Assembly (NCBI GenBank): GCA_000310025.1
Contig: FN649755.1
Location: 3,820,507-3,884,506 of the forward strand
Length of the DNA stretch: 64,000 nt
Source: Ectocarpus siliculosus
Taxonomy: Eukaryota; Sar; Phaeophyceae; Ectocarpales; Ectocarpaceae
Reading direction: 5' to 3'
Part shown: positions 32,460-44,249 of the stretch, one piece after another
How the letters are laid out: every line of letters starts with the position of its first letter
How positions within the stretch are numbered: position 1 is the first letter of the stretch
The notes under the pieces: generated by a model
What the model was told of the DNA's origin: nothing
Database searches by the model: none
The model's input: only the letters and a program-made list of their open reading frames with translations
Made by a program: the position numbers and the translations under genes

Positions 32460-33435
32460 TGTTTTCTTTCGAATTGCCTTGATTAATATTTCTGTGGCCT
32501 ACGGAGGGATACATCCCCCGTACCACACGTTCCGCACGGCACAAAGCCTCTGCGGTATCCTAACGTGTCTCTGCTTCTAAAACACAAAATCTCCCTCCGA
32601 GTACTACCAGACAGGACAAAACTGTTGCACAGTAGCAGTCTCGGACGATTGAGCCTCCCAATGGTACGCACTACCATTCAGAAAACACCCCCAATGTTAC
32701 GCCATACTTCTACGTGGCAAACGGTTGCACCAATTCCGAGTGAGAAATATTAAGATGCCGCTCCTAGGTGAGTCCTCACTCGTAACATCTCCTATCCCCC
32801 ACCTTCGAAAGAAAAGGGGTGGGTGGGCGGGAGAAAAGCTACGAATTTCTGCTAGCTACGGGTCCAAACTTCGATGTAGCTAGCTGCTGCCCTCTTTCCC
32901 GCGTGACCCTCCGACGCGGGCTGCGTGTTACACACTGTGCATTCCTCAACACGTGGCCCTTGGTCCAGTAGACACGCGTCTATCAAACTCTTGATGCAGA
33001 AGCAGCGAGGCAGCAGAATGAGAACTCCGTGAGACGTTTGTTTTTGTAATACCCCAGAAAACCAAACCAAGACAACCCAACCAACACGCCTCCGGGGCGG
33101 CACAACAAGAACCCAAATACAACCGTAGATCTGGGAGATGTTCCGAATTCTTCCGTGCACAACAAACTACAGTTTATTCGGTCTTCGACAACAAACTTTC
33201 ATTTTTTTGTTTTCTTTCGAATTGCCTTGACTATTATTTCTGTGGCCTACGGAGGGAGACATCCCCCGTACCACACGCTCCGCACGGCACAAAGCCTCTG
33301 CGGTATCCTGACGTGTCTCTGCGTCTAAAACACAAAATCTACCTCCGAGTACTACCAGACGGGACGAAACTGTTGCACAGTAGCAGTCTCGGACGATTGA
33401 GCCTCCCAATGGTACGCACTACCATTCAGAAAACA
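32460..33435 (-). mobile_element. Miniature LTR element (TRIM-like), 976 bp
   Basis: Two 228-bp direct repeats (32460-32687 and 33208-33435), each bounded by TGTTTTC...GAAAACA, differ at about nine positions. On the minus strand a G-run (ATTGGGGG) precedes the downstream LTR, like a polypurine tract. The 520-bp interior has no retroviral code and contains a separate dispersed repeat. Flanking pentamers do not match, so a target duplication is not shown. Confidence 0.6.
32833..33199. repeat. Dispersed repeat Q, copy 1
   Basis: About 365 bp, nearly identical to 36064-36427 (starts AAAAGCTACGAATTTCTGCT). Nested inside the TRIM-like element. Minus-strand open frames are identical but lack family motifs. 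Confidence 0.88.
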
Positions 33436-34286
33436 CCCAATTCGAAGTCGTGATATCTGCTTCGGGATACAACAGTACAACCCGTCGGGTCGTCCGATGT
33501 CGTGCATTACGCTTATACTACCAACACAGAACTGTGCGATACGCACCCTGCACGCAATTTGACCGCCAAACGGGACGGCACAGCTCAGCCGTTGGCCTTC
33601 GTGACGCGCCGCCCGCCTAGAAAATCCCCAAATCGGAGGACTCAAAGAGTTCCTCCACCAAGAAGCACAACGGCGAGCGCTACCTCAGAGAGACCGTAGT
33701 CTGTCTCTCGGCGGTGGCGTGCAGTACCGATAGTCAGCTGTGGCGCGCAATGAAGCGCTAAGTATCGTATGCCTTGCCCTTCTTGATCGCCATGTGCCCT
33801 GCACCGTATGGTGGTTTCATGGCGTTGCTTGCTTCCCGCTGTATCTTGGAGGTTCCCGCGAAATGATCCGCATGATGCCTGGGACATCTCACTACACGGG
33901 AAAACATGACGAACAGCACGAGGCAGAAAAAGAAAAGAAACAACAGAAGGAAAGCGACAGGGCTGCGCTGTCCTGCAGCCCGGGTTTCCAATGTCGTGGG
34001 CATCCGAACGTAGCCGGAACAGGTTGCATGGGATCAAGCGACGCGCAAGGCACGGTATCGTTTGTTTGTTTGTTTGTTTTTTGTTTGTTTTTTTGGGGGG
34101 GGGTACGCGGCACCACGTCGAATTCCTTCTTGCGGTTCGACTTACGGCGCGGCCCATGGTAGAAAAAAAAACAATGGGACCGTACAGCCTGTGGCTTCAT
34201 CATAGGAAAGGAATAAAGTGGCTTCACCGCGGTTGTCTCTGCAGATATCGTCGAGCGTCAATTATTTGGCGCGCATCCGATATTCA
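33436..34286. other. No recognisable gene
   Basis: Contains a (TTTG)n run followed by a G-run at 34060-34103. Frame 33642-34157 minus has no family signature. Confidence 0.35.
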
Positions 34287-35392
34287 CGAGCGACAATTTT
34301 ATTGTTGTTTTTCATTGCATGTTATTCGTTGTCAACCCCGGATCCGACTACCTACTGAGTTGGCGGGAATGGTCGACACCAGCCCCGAGCTCAGCAGCAG
34401 GGCACCGTTCGAGCGACAATTAATTTTTGTTTAACGTTGCATGTTGTGCATTGTCCACCCCGGATCCGACTACCTACTGAGGTGGCGGCAATGGTCGAAG
34501 CCAGCCCCGAGCTCAGCAGCAGGGCACCGTTCAAGCGACAATATATTATTGTTGTTTAACGTTGCATGTTATGCATTGTCCACCCCGGATCCGACTACCT
34601 GCTGAGGTGGCGGCAACGGCGAAGCCAGCCCCGAGCTCAGCAGCAGGGCACCGTTCGAGCGACAATATATTGTTGTTTAACATTGCATGTTATGCATTGT
34701 CCACCCCGGATCCGACTACCTACTGAGGTGGCGGCAATGGTCGAAGCCAGCCCCGAGCTCAGCAGCAGGGCACCGTTCGAGGGACAATTTATTGTTGTTT
34801 AACATTGCTTTTACCCATTGTCCACCCCGGATCCGACTACCTACTGAGGTGGCGGCAACGGCCGAAGCCAGCCCCGCGCTCAGCAGCAGGGCACCGTTCG
34901 AGCGACAATTTATCGTGGTTTAACATTGCATGTTATTCATTGTCCACCCCGGATCCGACTACCTGCTGAGGTGGCGGCAACGGCGAAGCCAGCCCCGCGC
35001 TCAGCAGCAGGGCACCGTTCGAGCGACAATTTATTGTTGTTTAACATTGCTTTTACCCATTGTCCACCCCGGATCCGACTACCTACTGAGGTGGCGGCAA
35101 TGGTCGAAGCCAGCCCCGCGCTCAGCAGCAGGGCACCGTTCGAGCGACAATTTATTGTTGTTTAACATTGCTTTTACCCATTGTCCACCCCGGATCCGAC
35201 TACCTACTGAGGTGGCGGCAACGGCCGAAGCCAGGCCCGCGCTCAGCAGCAGGGCACCGTTCGAGCGACAATTTATCGTTGTTTAACATTGCATGTTATT
35301 CATTGTCCACCCCGGATCCGACTACCTACTGAGGTGGCGGCAATGGTCGAAGCCAGCCACGAGCTCAGCAGCAGGGCACCGTTCGAGCGACA
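34287..35392 (+). repeat. Tandem array, nine ~121-bp units
   Basis: CCCCGGATCCGACTACCT recurs at nearly regular spacing nine times; each unit also has GAGGTGGCGGCAA and GCTCAGCAGCAGGGCACCG. Unit length is not a multiple of three and open frames shift from unit to unit, so it is non-coding. Confidence 0.95.
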
Positions 35393-36063
35393 TTATTTCG
35401 CCTGCACGCTATATGGCATTGCGGGGGAGATATGGGGGGTGGTATCATGCATCATCAGCCGCGCCCACGACTCCTTTTCTGTTTTCTCGTTTTCATGGCG
35501 TACCTACATTCCCACACGGGAGTTCAATCACGTGTAGTGCGTTGGTTCAATCACGTTTAGTGCGTTGGGTGGTGGAGACGGTTACGCATAGTTGCGAATA
35601 GATAGCCGAATACCAACATCCCCGTATACAGGTGGCGTATATGATGAGGATGTACCGGTATGTATATAGGCACAGCAGTAGCCCTCGATTGCTGTTCGCC
35701 TGCCGCTCGGTTGCAGAAACTGAACGTTGGCGGAGGCAGACGAGAAGTACAAATGGGAGCACACAGCAGACTGCTGTCGAGCAGACTGGGCGAACTGCGT
35801 GATCTCATGTGGCGGCGTCCTATGCATACCTCCAGCATGACACACGACGGAGTTGCACCGCGCGCAAGGTGACACGGTGACGGGACGGCTGTCTATTGAC
35901 AACGATGGCGGTGGATGAGTTGTGATTAGCCAGCCCTTGATGAGGTTTGACACGAAGACACATACCACGCGGGTTGTCAAGCCCCCAGAGTAGGCAGTAG
36001 TCCCCTCGTAGTTCCACGGCTGGTCGCTCCAGCCGAGCGTGTTCCATCATCATCAACCCCCGA
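35393..36063. other. No recognisable gene
   Basis: Flank of the tandem array; short frames only. Confidence 0.35.
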
Positions 36064-36427
36064 AAAGCTACGAATTTCTGCTAGCTACAGGTCCAAACTT
36101 CGATGTAGCTAGCTGCTGCCCTCCTTCCCGCGTGACCCTCCGACGCGGGCTGCGTGTTACACACTGTGCATTCCTCAACACGTGGCCCTTGGTCCAGTAG
36201 ACACGCGTCTATCAAACTCTTGATGCAGAAGCAGCGAGGCAGCAGAATGAGAACTCCGTGAGACGTTTGTTTTTGTAATACCCCAGAAAACCAAACCAAG
36301 ACAACCCAACCAACTCGCCTCCGGGGCGGCACAACAAGAACCCAAATACAACCGTAGATCTGGGAGATGTTCCGAATTCTTCCGTGCACAACAAACTACA
36401 GTTTATTCGGTCTTCGACAATAAACTT
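36064..36427. repeat. Dispersed repeat Q, copy 2
   Basis: Same sequence as 32833-33199 with few changes, here without the flanking 228-bp repeats. Q is therefore an independent mobile unit. Confidence 0.88.
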
Positions 36428-37699
36428 CATGTTCTAGACGCGGATATGAACGAACAGCTGCTGCCACCATACCTTGGCATGCGGCGCACGATATCCGGAT
36501 AGAGAATTTCGAATGGCCAAACCTTCTGCAAACGAATGGTTGATTCAATATTTGAAGCAATAAATATGTTCGAAGGCACACGACACGTTAGAATTTTATC
36601 TTGTCGCAACCTTTCGGATAGTCAGACCCCTGCTTTCCAGATGCGTGACACGCGCGTGGTCAACTCACCACGTTTTGATCGTCAAGATAATCGACTTGAG
36701 AACGGGTGTTTCCAGCCCAGCCATGAAACCGGGGGGCGAAGCTCCGAGGGCCTTGTAATTCACACAATCGAACCGGTGCGGGGGTTTCACATGCCGTGCA
36801 CCTATCTACCATATGGAGCGCGTCTCTTTGGGTCTAGGCAGCGCCGGTCAGCGTCCGTCGCCCTCTTAGCTTACAGTGGTGTCCCGGCCGTTTGTTGCTT
36901 CTTGTCCAGTATTTTCTCTCTTTCGGCAGTCAGGCCCAGCGGGCGTCGAAGAACTCAACGTGAAATTTTTTCGCATCGACAAGAGCGGGGCTTCATTTGA
37001 GCACCAAAGACAAAGCGGAAAAACGGTTGGTTTCACACAACGCAGTGTCCTGTTTCGACGATTACCCGCCTCCGCCGGCTGCACTATGACGATGAACTCT
37101 CTTCATTATAAAGGCGGATGCACCAGGAGGGGCAGGTGCTTTTGGATATGGACTAATGGATACTACTAGATGACGGTCATGATAGAACATTTATGGACAG
37201 GCGCCAAAGTCTTCAGAGTAGGTGAAGAACACTGCGATACGCCCCTAATAGGTAGGCCCAGGACGATGCCACACATTTGCGCGGAAGATACCGAACACGG
37301 ACACGCCTCTGCATACATGTCCTGTGATGGTCCAAGGAGTGATCCACAGAGTCGGATACAACTCGAGTTGGACTGATTGCGGCAAGGTTGTTTCGTGTTC
37401 AGAGGACGTGATGAGAGTATTCGGCGGCCTTCAACACGCGACGCGACCTTACTCAGCGTGTTCGACGATCGCGCTCTTTGGGAGAATCGCGCAAACTGCA
37501 GGCTCGTTTCTGCAGACAGACGTCGGAAAGGATTCCATCGGACGCGACGGATCGGGATAGGTCTGTGAAAGTCGAACGACAAGCAAGACAGGTTTAGCAG
37601 GCAACGAGGCTAGCTTAGCCCTTGGTACTCTCGATCTTGGTGTGATGTGACACGTACTACGGTGTATCGCCGCGGGCAACCGTGTACCATAAGTTGCGC
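36428..37699. other. No clear gene; one decayed LRR-exon candidate
   Basis: Apart from 36669-36740, no protein family was recognised. Frames 36536-37000 plus and 37166-37582 minus have no motif. Confidence 0.35.
36669..36740 (-). pseudogene. Decayed LRR exon (weak)
   Basis: On the minus strand a GTGAGT donor follows sequence resembling the LRR exon at 44178-44249 (CGTTCTCA, TCGATTA, GACGA in order), but frame and spacing are disrupted. It would be the most downstream member of the LRR exon series. Confidence 0.25.
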
Positions 37700-38540
37700 G
37701 CGTTATGGCGCACGTCGGTGACTTCGCACCGATCGGGGTTATGACACCGGGGTGCACCAAAACGGCATGTTTGAACTGCCTTTCCGCGCCGGTATCGGTG
37801 TTATCGCACCCCGTCGGATTCAACATGAAGCCTGCGTAGGGAGGAACTTTTCGTCCCGAGGTGAAGCACTGGCACCCTCCGGGCCACGTCTGAATGTAAC
37901 GAACGGCAGTGGTATCAGTAGGTATCAATTGGGGCGCAAATTAATCTGTTCATGAAGACCGTACCGTCGAGGTGCACGCCTTGAAACGAGAAAAGTGTGG
38001 TTGTACCGGTACATCGAACAGCATACACATGCCTCACCTCCGACCAGCCGAAAAAAAAGGATGTCATCAATGGATGGTACTACCGGGGGTACCGTGCCCA
38101 CTAAGGACGACAAAAAAGGGAAGCACCAGCCAACATGTGAGGCATGCGACTGGAAGACCACGAAGCTGTCCTACTTGCACCAAGAAGAGTCTGCGTTGGC
38201 TTCTTCAGTACAGTCGTGGCTCCGATATAAGAGGGCGTGTGATAAAGGTTCTCGACCCTCGTATGTCGAAGTCCCCTGTTGTACTCATGTGGGTACCCGA
38301 CAACACTCTAACCGGTCGAGTCCGTGACAACCGATGTCGACTCCCTTATTGGAGTCACGACCGTATCGCTCCTATCGGTGCCATTGCACCGGGGTACTTG
38401 CACTGAGCCCCGCAGAAAGACCACGGGGTATGGTTTCATATCACAACCATCGGTGTCATCGCACAAGTGGTGCGTTGCAGAACATAGAACGAAACGTTTT
38501 TGTTGCAATAACTCACCGGTATCGGCGATATGGCACTGGG
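37700..38540 (+). repeat. Scattered PIG(V/A)xAPG-coding motif, about five times
   Basis: Sequences such as ATCGGTGTTATCGCACC, ATCGGTGCCATTGCACC and ATCGGTGTCATCGCAC recur at irregular intervals and translate to I-G-(V/A)-(I/M)-(A/T)-P. No continuous frame joins them. Confidence 0.35.
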
Positions 38541-39878
38541 GCGCAATAAACGTTCCTACCAGAAAGGAATGCTTACCATACAACAATCGCACCCCCGTCT
38601 CATAACATGCCCAATTACGCCAGTCGCAAGCAAGTCAAATATAGCTAGCCGGAGATCTAATGCCTGTGAAACCGTGCTCGCTGCTCTAGACTCACCTTGG
38701 CAAGGCTGGAAGGCACTGCATGTATTACCACTTACTACGTCCCGAGGCGTGCGACGGGTGGTGGAGAGAGAGAGCACGACGCACACCCCAAGGACAGAGA
38801 GAAAACAAAAAATAGTGGAGTTGGGGCTGTCATCAGCATTGCGCTCATCAGTGACGAGCCCTAAGCTTTCATGGCGCCTCTTGACCAAACTGGTGGCAAT
38901 GAAACAGGATTGTGTGGTAGAGTGCGATCGCAGTCAACAAGCTCGTGACGTGAATGGACACTACGAGATAGGACGGGGGAAATGACGATCTCCCGACCGA
39001 CAGAAGGGTGAAGAAAATCCTCCACGCGTAAAGGTTGGTATGCAGAACAACCACCGAGAACGAACGAGCTCGTTTACAACCATTAGGCAATACCCCATCC
39101 GCGACGCCCCTGTAGCGTCTGAGCAAAACCCTGGGAAAGCCCCGACCACCATTCTTCGCCATGTACAATCACCATGAGATGCACACAGACATTGTGATCT
39201 TTGTGCCACATAGATCTCAGCTGGGCAAAACCATGGGGGAAAACTTGTGCTTTTCAAAACAAATCGTTTGGAGGACCTCGTGTCGCGTTGCTCGCAGTGT
39301 TCGGGCATTCGGGCATGCCAGCGCAGGTACGGCTTGTATGGCTGAAAATATGACAAACTCAACGTCACTAGGCCTGCACGATACCAATAAAACGTAGTGA
39401 TGAATCACAGCTCTCTGTTTCGGGATACATCACAGGTGTCTATGTGTCACGCATCGTTTGGTTGTTGACGTGCTGACGGTAGCGTGCATTGTTCACGTAG
39501 ATCATGGGCTCCACAAGATCACCAACCAAAGGAGTACAACAGCCCGCTCCACAACCTGCTGCTATGTCTAACGTACTCCTACCCAACCGTATATCATTCC
39601 TTTATTCCGACTGCTGAAATCTCGTGCAATCGACGTGCTCTACGTGCCCACGCCGTGCTCGCCCTACGACGCCTGCTGCAGAGAATCCACGGGTTTCTTC
39701 ATTGACGAATACCACTGTAGCACAGCAATATATCATAGTGTTAGAGCTAGGCTTAGCGTAAGGATATAGCACAACAACAGCTATCTTCGACCAGTCAACA
39801 AAATCTTCGTCGGCAACCAACGTTCCGTCGATCCTGAGACTCGTTTGCGCCGGGATCTCAACGCAGACAGCCACTCAC
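38541..39878. other. No recognisable gene
   Basis: Lies in the LRR exon array but no further convincing 72-nt LRR unit was found here. Confidence 0.3.
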
Positions 39879-39950
39879 AAAATTCAAGAGCCCCGAGAGA
39901 CGAAAATTTTACAGCTGGCAGGGTAAGAATCGCGTCCTGGCCGCCCAAAC
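39879..39950 (-). CDS. LRR exon (72 nt)
   Basis: Exactly 72 nt between an acceptor ACAGAG and a donor GTGAGT on the minus strand. It encodes ILTLPAVKFSSLGALEF, an LRR unit with L-P-A-x-x-F-x-x-L-x-x-L spacing. Its reading frame relative to the splice sites differs from the phase-2 neighbours by the extra T's before the donor, so splicing it to them would shift frame. Confidence 0.6.
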
Positions 39951-40250
39951 CTCTGTTCGGGGTGGAGACCGGCACGGGCAGGGCAAAGCGTCGTCCGGTG
40001 GTTCGTACCGAAAAATCACCTGCCCGACTCCAGCGGGGCCTCCGTTATGGGTCACGAAGTATCTATCTTCACAGCTTGCATCGTCCTCTACACGAAGCTC
40101 GTCAAGTCCACCATCTTGCTGCCAGGCCAGATAAACCGCCTCCAATGACAACCACCCGTCCCAGATGCCTATGTGCAGCGACACGCAGCGACGGGCAAGT
40201 CGAGCAGTCTTGAGACCGACAAAAACGAATCGAGACGTCAGCCTACTCAC

Positions 40251-40322
40251 AGTTCGACGAGGGCCTGGAGCCCTGAAAACGTACCAGCCTCCAGCGTCGT
40301 GACACCAGCGCCCCCTAAGCTC
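40251..40322 (-). CDS. LRR exon (72 nt, phase 2, intact)
   Basis: Acceptor CGACAG and donor GTGAGT enclose 72 nt with one base before and two after 23 codons. It encodes GVTTLEAGTFSGLQALVEL, an LRR unit of the EAGTFSGL subtype. LRR units form solenoids that bind protein partners. Identical length and phase to the exon at 53286-53357 allow free exchange without frame change. Confidence 0.75.
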
Positions 40323-40706
40323 CTGTCGTATGCACGAGGAAGAGAAACGGATTCTGTGACGCTGGACGTCGCTGGCCGGGAGATTTACACACCAATTTGT
40401 TGAGTGAAAGCCTTGTTTGTTCGGGGCAGGCACATGCACTGCCTCACTAAGTTGATTGGAGTTAGGTCCTAGTCCTGTTCTGTGTGACGTGACCCGAGTC
40501 TGGAGTACTCAAGTATGCAACGCACGACACAGCCTGTGCCCCCACTAAGTAGGACTTCCCGACACTCCGCATACCGCATAACTGAGGGTCCTCTACCGCA
40601 AGCACACCGCCACGAGCTGAAACAGTTTTTTTTCGAAACAGCACTTTCTTAAGGGCAAACCCCTTCCACATCGCAATCATCACAAATCACCTGCTGCTAC
40701 TGTTTC
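40323..40706. other. Presumed intron sequence; nothing recognised
   Basis: Between LRR exons and the LINE remnant. Confidence 0.3.
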
Positions 40707-40780
40707 CGACTTCGTATTAAAAACCGTCCCGTTCTCTCTACTCAGTACCTTCTTCTGTCCGTACTAGGCAAGCACTTGAC
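40707..40780 (-). repeat. Dispersed tail repeat, degenerate copy
   Basis: Minus strand reads GTACGGACAGAAGAAGGTAC, then TGAGTAGAGAGAACGGGACGG, as in the (AAC)n-tailed family, but the AAC tail is lost. Confidence 0.5.
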
Positions 40781-40910
40781 GCGGACGATTCCCGTGGTCA
40801 CAAGCGAAGTTACCCCGAAAAGGTACGAAAATTAGATGGACCCGAAGGGTCCGCAAGCCAATAGAAATCAACGACAGATAGTCTGGGACCCTCCGCTCGC
40901 CTCTACCCTC

Positions 40911-42610
40911 TATGCAAGGTAACAATAGACTGAAACATTATTTAACAAGCAAAAAACAACAACAAAAACAGCAGAAGGAAGAGGGAGAAAAAGAGACACG
41001 ATGATGACAGACGCCAGAACCACTACCGTAGCGGCACACAAACAAAACAACACAAGCCAATACAAAACGCGTCGCTCGAGACAGCAAAGGCATGTAATTA
41101 CTGCTGGGGGGTTGATGCAATGGTGTAGTGACAGGGGCGGGGTTAGTCCATCAATCAAGGGGTTCAGTCCGGCACAGCATGTCGCGCCACTCGGTCCGCC
41201 TCTTCTCGTTTTCTGTCTTCCCTCGCCGTCTCGTCCGTCTGCTGCACCCCCCCCGTCCCATTGGGTGTTGACCTGTCCGTGCTGTTGCCGGGCTTGTTGT
41301 TTCATTTGAGCGCTCGTTGTTGACTAGCCTCCTCTTCCTTCTTGTGTCAGGAGGCCATGAACCTCTCAGCTCCCTGCAGTGAACCCGTATGCCACGGTAC
41401 ACCCCCGCTCCATCTTCGCTGCTTCCATCTAAGTTGTGACTCCGAAGACACATGTCTCGGTGTCCGTAGATCCTTGTTCTGCCTCGAAATATTTGAGGTC
41501 GTCCTTCAGGTATATCTGCCAGTTTTGCTCCGGTTTCCCCCTGCCTGGGCCCTCCCCTCCCACCAGTTCGCCAAGCATCAACGCCTGTCTGTCTGGTTAC
41601 ACCCACCAACAGCGGGCGCCGTCCCCGAACAATGGCTTCCACGCTCTGGCATCTACCCTCTTCAGGGTCTGGGCGTAGGAAAGCTGCCGGCAGGTGTCCT
41701 TCTTGCGTTGGTAACCGATAACTCGCAAGAGAAGCCGGTGATATATCGACAGCAACAGCCGGTAGTGTTCGCGACGTGGGGCCCACGTCATGCGGCCGTA
41801 TAGTAGTGCCTTCATCGCCTCGGCCTGGAGCAGGCGAGTCTCGAGTCGGAACGGTTTTCTCGGCCTGTCGAAGAGCTCCCGATCATATCTCCTGACGCAC
41901 GCCCACGTTGTTCTGCTCCGGTAATTGATCTCCCGGGTGAGGTCGCCTAGAGTCAAAACAGAACACTCCGAAACCCGTCGCTGCGAATTCCGTGTGCCCT
42001 TTCCTCCGTGTCTCCGCCATGCCTATCACCGATATGTTTTGCTTCCTTGCCTCGTGCAAGATACTGTAGGTTCCCCCGTACACATTTCCCCGTTTTCAGC
42101 CAGGGTCCGCGCCTTCCAGGTTGCTACCCCAAGACGTCGACCCTGCTGTCTGCATCGGGCGGCGCGTGCTGCTCTCTTAGTCAGCCTTCGCTTCGCCCGT
42201 CCCCTCCTTTTCCTCCTTCGCGCCCTCTTTTGTTGCATTTCTTCAATTTTGTTGCGGGCTCTCGGGCTAACGTAAGAGTTACTCCGGTGCCTGCTATTTG
42301 TCCCACAGAGTTGTCTTCTCGTCCCGGAGCGGTGCGGCCCTCCAGCTCTGGACTCGTTCGTTTCCCCTCTCTGGTGCTTACCCCCACAGTATTCACCGTG
42401 CTCTCTGCCGCTGCATGGCCCCGGTATCCAAGCCGGGGCATCTGGATCAGTCCCATGTTGCAGCTACCCGAGTTGGTAAGGTCAGGAGCTACCCCGGTCT
42501 CACGACAGCCGTAGTTCCCGGCCACCGAAGTCAGGATTCCCTTCGGAACAGTAGTAGGGACTGAATATCCGTGTTGGTTGCGTGGTATTTCGAGGCCTAC
42601 TCCCACTTAC
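40911..42610 (-). pseudogene. LINE (non-LTR retrotransposon) remnant, internally deleted
   Basis: On the minus strand 42240-41960 reads RLGVATWKARTL, then (other frame) MYGGTYSILHEARKQNISVI and GMAETRRKGHTEF, the start of an APE-type endonuclease. At about 41950 it jumps to LTREINYRSRTTWACVRRYD and MKALLYGRMTWAP, YHRLLLRVIGYQRKKD, the C-terminal part of a LINE reverse transcriptase. The RT catalytic core is missing between them. A frameshift follows and the C-terminus runs to about 41150. The deletion joins both ends of one element, making a non-autonomous derivative lodged in the LRR array. Confidence 0.8.
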
Positions 42611-42898
42611 GGACCTCGACCCAACCCAGTAGGGAGGCGGGCAGGCCGGGGGGAAAAGATATTTTTGCTTTGGACGCCTTCGGGCATAGAACCAAATACT
42701 TCGCAAGGGTGGAAACGAGTACAATATCGGAAGCGAACGTTTTCGCCAGTCTTCAATCAAGCACCAATCAACGGATTGCCATGTGATACACACCCTCATT
42801 TCAGGATTGCCGCTGCTCATAGGTGTAACGGCTAAGGGATACGGATAGCTAGCGCTAGAGCTACACGACATGCAGGTAGGCCTTGCATGGTCACTCAC

Positions 42899-42969
42899 AA
42901 CGTTTGCAGAGCCGCCAGTCCGTTGAACGCCCCAGCTGGTACGTCGCCCAGCGAATTCCAACAATATCC
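42899..42969 (-). CDS. LRR exon (about 71 nt)
   Basis: Minus strand acceptor CCGCTAG and donor GTGAGTG. It encodes LGDVPAGAFNGLAALQTL, an LRR unit of the VPAGAFNGL subtype. It is one base short of the 72-nt module, at the 5' edge, so it may be out of phase when spliced. Confidence 0.65.
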
Positions 42970-43292
42970 CTAGCGGTAGGAGTAGGGTTAGTGTCAGAAC
43001 ACTAGCAACAAAAAAGGGGTCGTGTAACGATTGATTCCAGAGATGGTGGGCACCGAAGTCGTGGTTGAGAAATTCTGAGACGCAAGCTGCGCCAATTTTC
43101 GTGTGAGCACGCTTGACGGAAACCGGCTACTAAAACTCGCTCCCGAAGGTGCACGAGAGCACGGCAGACGCTATTTCACGTGAGACACCACGCCCGTGTA
43201 GGCATCGAGGGTTTTGTACTGTACGCAGGGACTTTTCATCTCGAGGGATTCTCAAAACAACAGCAATCGATGGAGACCTTGTTTCAACTCAC

Positions 43293-43363
43293 AGTTTCTT
43301 GAGACTCCCGAGGTCTCGAAAGCATCCGACAGCGGAGATGTGATTCCATCCTGGTTGAGGGCC
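43293..43363 (-). pseudogene. LRR exon with 1-nt deletion (71 nt)
   Basis: Acceptor GACAG and donor GTGAGT remain. The 5' part reads ALNQDGITS in one frame and the 3' part ISAVGCFRDLGSLKKL in the next, together a full LRR unit. One lost base in the middle kills it. Confidence 0.6.
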
Positions 43364-43601
43364 CTGTCGTGGCAACCAAGGGCGGCAGATGAGGCGGGAA
43401 GCACAAATTTTCCTTGGGATTCTCATCTTCTAGTTGGTGCATCTCTCCCTGGGCATGGTCGCCGATTTGAACAATATTCGAAAAGGCGCACCTACCAAAG
43501 TGTTGCACCTTGACAACGGTTGGCTCGCCTGCGCACGGGTAGTGAACCAAATCCATTGTTTTATCAGAACACAACGGAGAGCATGAAAGACGTCAACTCA
43601 C

Positions 43602-43673
43602 AACGTCAGAAGCGCAGCCAAGCCGTTGAACGACCCGGCTGGAACATGTCCCAGGGCGCCGGCGAATATTCTC
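43602..43673 (-). CDS. LRR exon (72 nt, phase 2, intact)
   Basis: Acceptor GCGAAG and donor GTGAGT enclose one base, 23 codons and two bases. It encodes LGHVPAGSFNGLAALLTL. Same phase as 40251 and 53286 but the VPAGxFNGL subtype. Confidence 0.75.
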
Positions 43674-44177
43674 CTTCGCGGGCACAACAAGTTGCACAGT
43701 CGGTGCGGGGTGAGAGTTCCCAACGATCGCGCTGACAATCGTGACGGGGTTACACCACAATCGTGTTTGGCACCTTCGCGACCACGATTCAGAGACGATT
43801 TGCCAAAGCATCTTTCTGTACGTCAGCGCTATGGTCAGCCTGTGCCATGCGGAGTTTTCGTTGGTTTCGCGGCCGACGGCATGCGCAAGTTTCTGGGAGG
43901 CTCCCCGTAGACAAGGCAAAGCAACTCCGCCTTTAAGTTGCAGGAGATGGAGCTATAGAGGTCAGCCCGTGGGAGGAATGGATCGAATGTCGTGTAAAAC
44001 TGTTGCTATCAACTGGCATTGAGAGGTGTCCTACGTATACCTAAAGCATTCCGTACTTGCCATATAAATTTCCAGCAGGCTACCTCCACATCATTGCCGC
44101 AGTAGAGAGACTGATTCTTTGTGATTCATTCCCCTCAGCCGACGGCAATCGATCGAGTCAAACAACAATTCACTTAC

Positions 44178-44249
44178 AGCTCGTCGAGGTAATCGAGGCC
44201 TGAGAACGTGCCAGCTTCTAGGGATGCAACACCAGCGTAGGAAAGGTAT
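44178..44249 (-). pseudogene. LRR exon with destroyed splice acceptor (72 nt)
   Basis: Encodes RYLSYAGVASLEA then GTFSGLDYLDEL in full, with a GTAAGT donor. The acceptor position reads CCCG instead of an AG dinucleotide. The coding unit is intact while the splice site is dead, so this exon would be skipped. Confidence 0.7.

Noticed and set aside
34930-35286. 118-codon open frame across the 121-bp tandem array
   Set aside because: The frame exists in several shifted versions because unit length is not a multiple of three; it is a repeat artefact.
38660-38700. Possible LRR exon ending at a GTGAG near 38694 (minus)
   Set aside because: Only a short V-P-S-S-L-like stretch; the conserved Phe lies four codons from the donor instead of about ten.
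39060-39350. Two LRR-like stretches (V-A-D-G-V-L-P-N-G; A-V-P-A-L-A)
   Set aside because: Length and acceptor spacing do not fit the 72-nt module; similarity could be chance.
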